DNA from: DATBFX01 sp036558305 | GTDB taxonomy: Bacteria; Chloroflexota; Chloroflexia; Thermomicrobiales; UBA6265 | NCBI GenBank assembly: GCA_036558305.1 | Contig: DATBFX010000118.1 | Span: 1 to 15,250 of the forward strand | Reading direction: 5' to 3' | Length of the DNA: 15,250 nt | In this document: positions 15,137 through 15,250 of the stretch, one piece after another | How the letters are laid out: every line of letters begins with the position of its first letter | Numbering within the stretch: the stretch's first letter is position 1 | Program-made: the position numbers and the translations under genes | The notes under the pieces: generated by a model | Told to the model about the DNA's origin: nothing | Database searches by the model: none | What the model saw: only the letters and a program-made list of their open reading frames with translations

Positions 15137-15250
15137 TCACGTTCCCTCCTCGATTGGCTCGATTCCCTCCGATCGTAACCATTCGATCGCCCGCTCGCGC
15201 TCGCGGTCGTCCTTGAACCGATGCCAGCGATCGCGCTCCGCCGTGTGGTC
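15137..15250 (-). CDS. C-terminal tail of an unidentified gene (5' part outside window)
   Basis: On the minus strand a frame is open from the window edge to a TGA at 15139-15137, giving 37 residues rich in Arg, Glu and Asp. It includes DRWHRFKDDRERERAIEWLR followed by SEGIEPIEEGT. The TGA lies directly against the ATG of the SWIM gene, whose strong SD (15150-15144) is inside this tail, so the two look translationally coupled. The WHRF-KD-ALEWL-like ending recalls the end of UPF0158-type small proteins, but that is a memory-based resemblance over too few residues to name it. Confidence 0.6.
   Translation of the reverse strand, partial: DHTAERDRWHRFKDDRERERAIEWLRSEGIEPIEEGT
15144..15150 (-). 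promoter_or_regulatory. Strong Shine-Dalgarno of the SWIM gene
   Basis: AGGAGGG on the minus strand, 7 nt before the ATG at 15136, fixes the start of the SWIM gene. It lies within the last codons of the upstream gene, consistent with re-initiation by terminating ribosomes. Confidence 0.8.

Overview
The window comes from a GC-rich bacterium. Coding regions favour G/C-ending codons, Shine-Dalgarno sequences are clear, and several genes appear to start at GTG. A Tat-exported sugar-binding protein, MalFG-type permeases with no linked ATPase, a decaprenyl-phosphate phosphoribosyltransferase-like UbiA enzyme and a BisC-type molybdoenzyme together suggest a Chloroflexota (Thermomicrobia-like) genome, with Actinomycetota as the main alternative. 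This placement is an inference from gene content and style only.

Layout. (1) 1-2054, plus strand: the 3' part of an extended-SDR nucleotide-sugar epimerase/dehydratase, followed 14 bp later by a UbiA-family DPPR-synthase-like membrane enzyme. The pair probably serves polyprenyl-linked sugar or cell-envelope biosynthesis. (2) 2140-3675, minus strand: an unusual regulator with a GntR winged-helix at its N-terminus and a family-1 ABC solute-binding-protein fold where the usual effector domain would be. (3) 3676-4115: a 440-bp divergent control region with a good sigma70-like promoter, small repeats and a structured leader. (4) 4116-10885, plus strand: a mannoside uptake and degradation operon made of a Tat-secreted solute-binding protein, two permeases and a cytosolic GH38 alpha-mannosidase. 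A strong hairpin separates the binding protein from the permeases, and a REPIN-like double palindrome separates the permeases from the mannosidase. (5) 10954-15250, minus strand: a stub of an upstream gene, a SWIM zinc-finger protein whose ATG directly follows the stub's stop codon, and a cytosolic BisC/TorA-type molybdopterin oxidoreductase. This unit converges on the mannosidase.

How the genes work together. The binding protein captures a glycan fragment outside the membrane. The two permeases, probably powered by a shared MsiK/UgpC-like ATPase encoded elsewhere, import it, and the GH38 enzyme removes alpha-mannosyl residues in the cytosol. The divergently transcribed GntR-SBP fusion is well placed to sense the imported sugar with a cytoplasmic copy of an SBP-type pocket and to control the operon. 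The flanking envelope-biosynthesis pair and the molybdoenzyme/SWIM unit look functionally unrelated to mannoside use.

The most interesting element is the GntR-SBP fusion regulator. The REPIN-like element at 7521-7605 is second. No tRNA, rRNA, CRISPR array, transposase or phage gene was seen.
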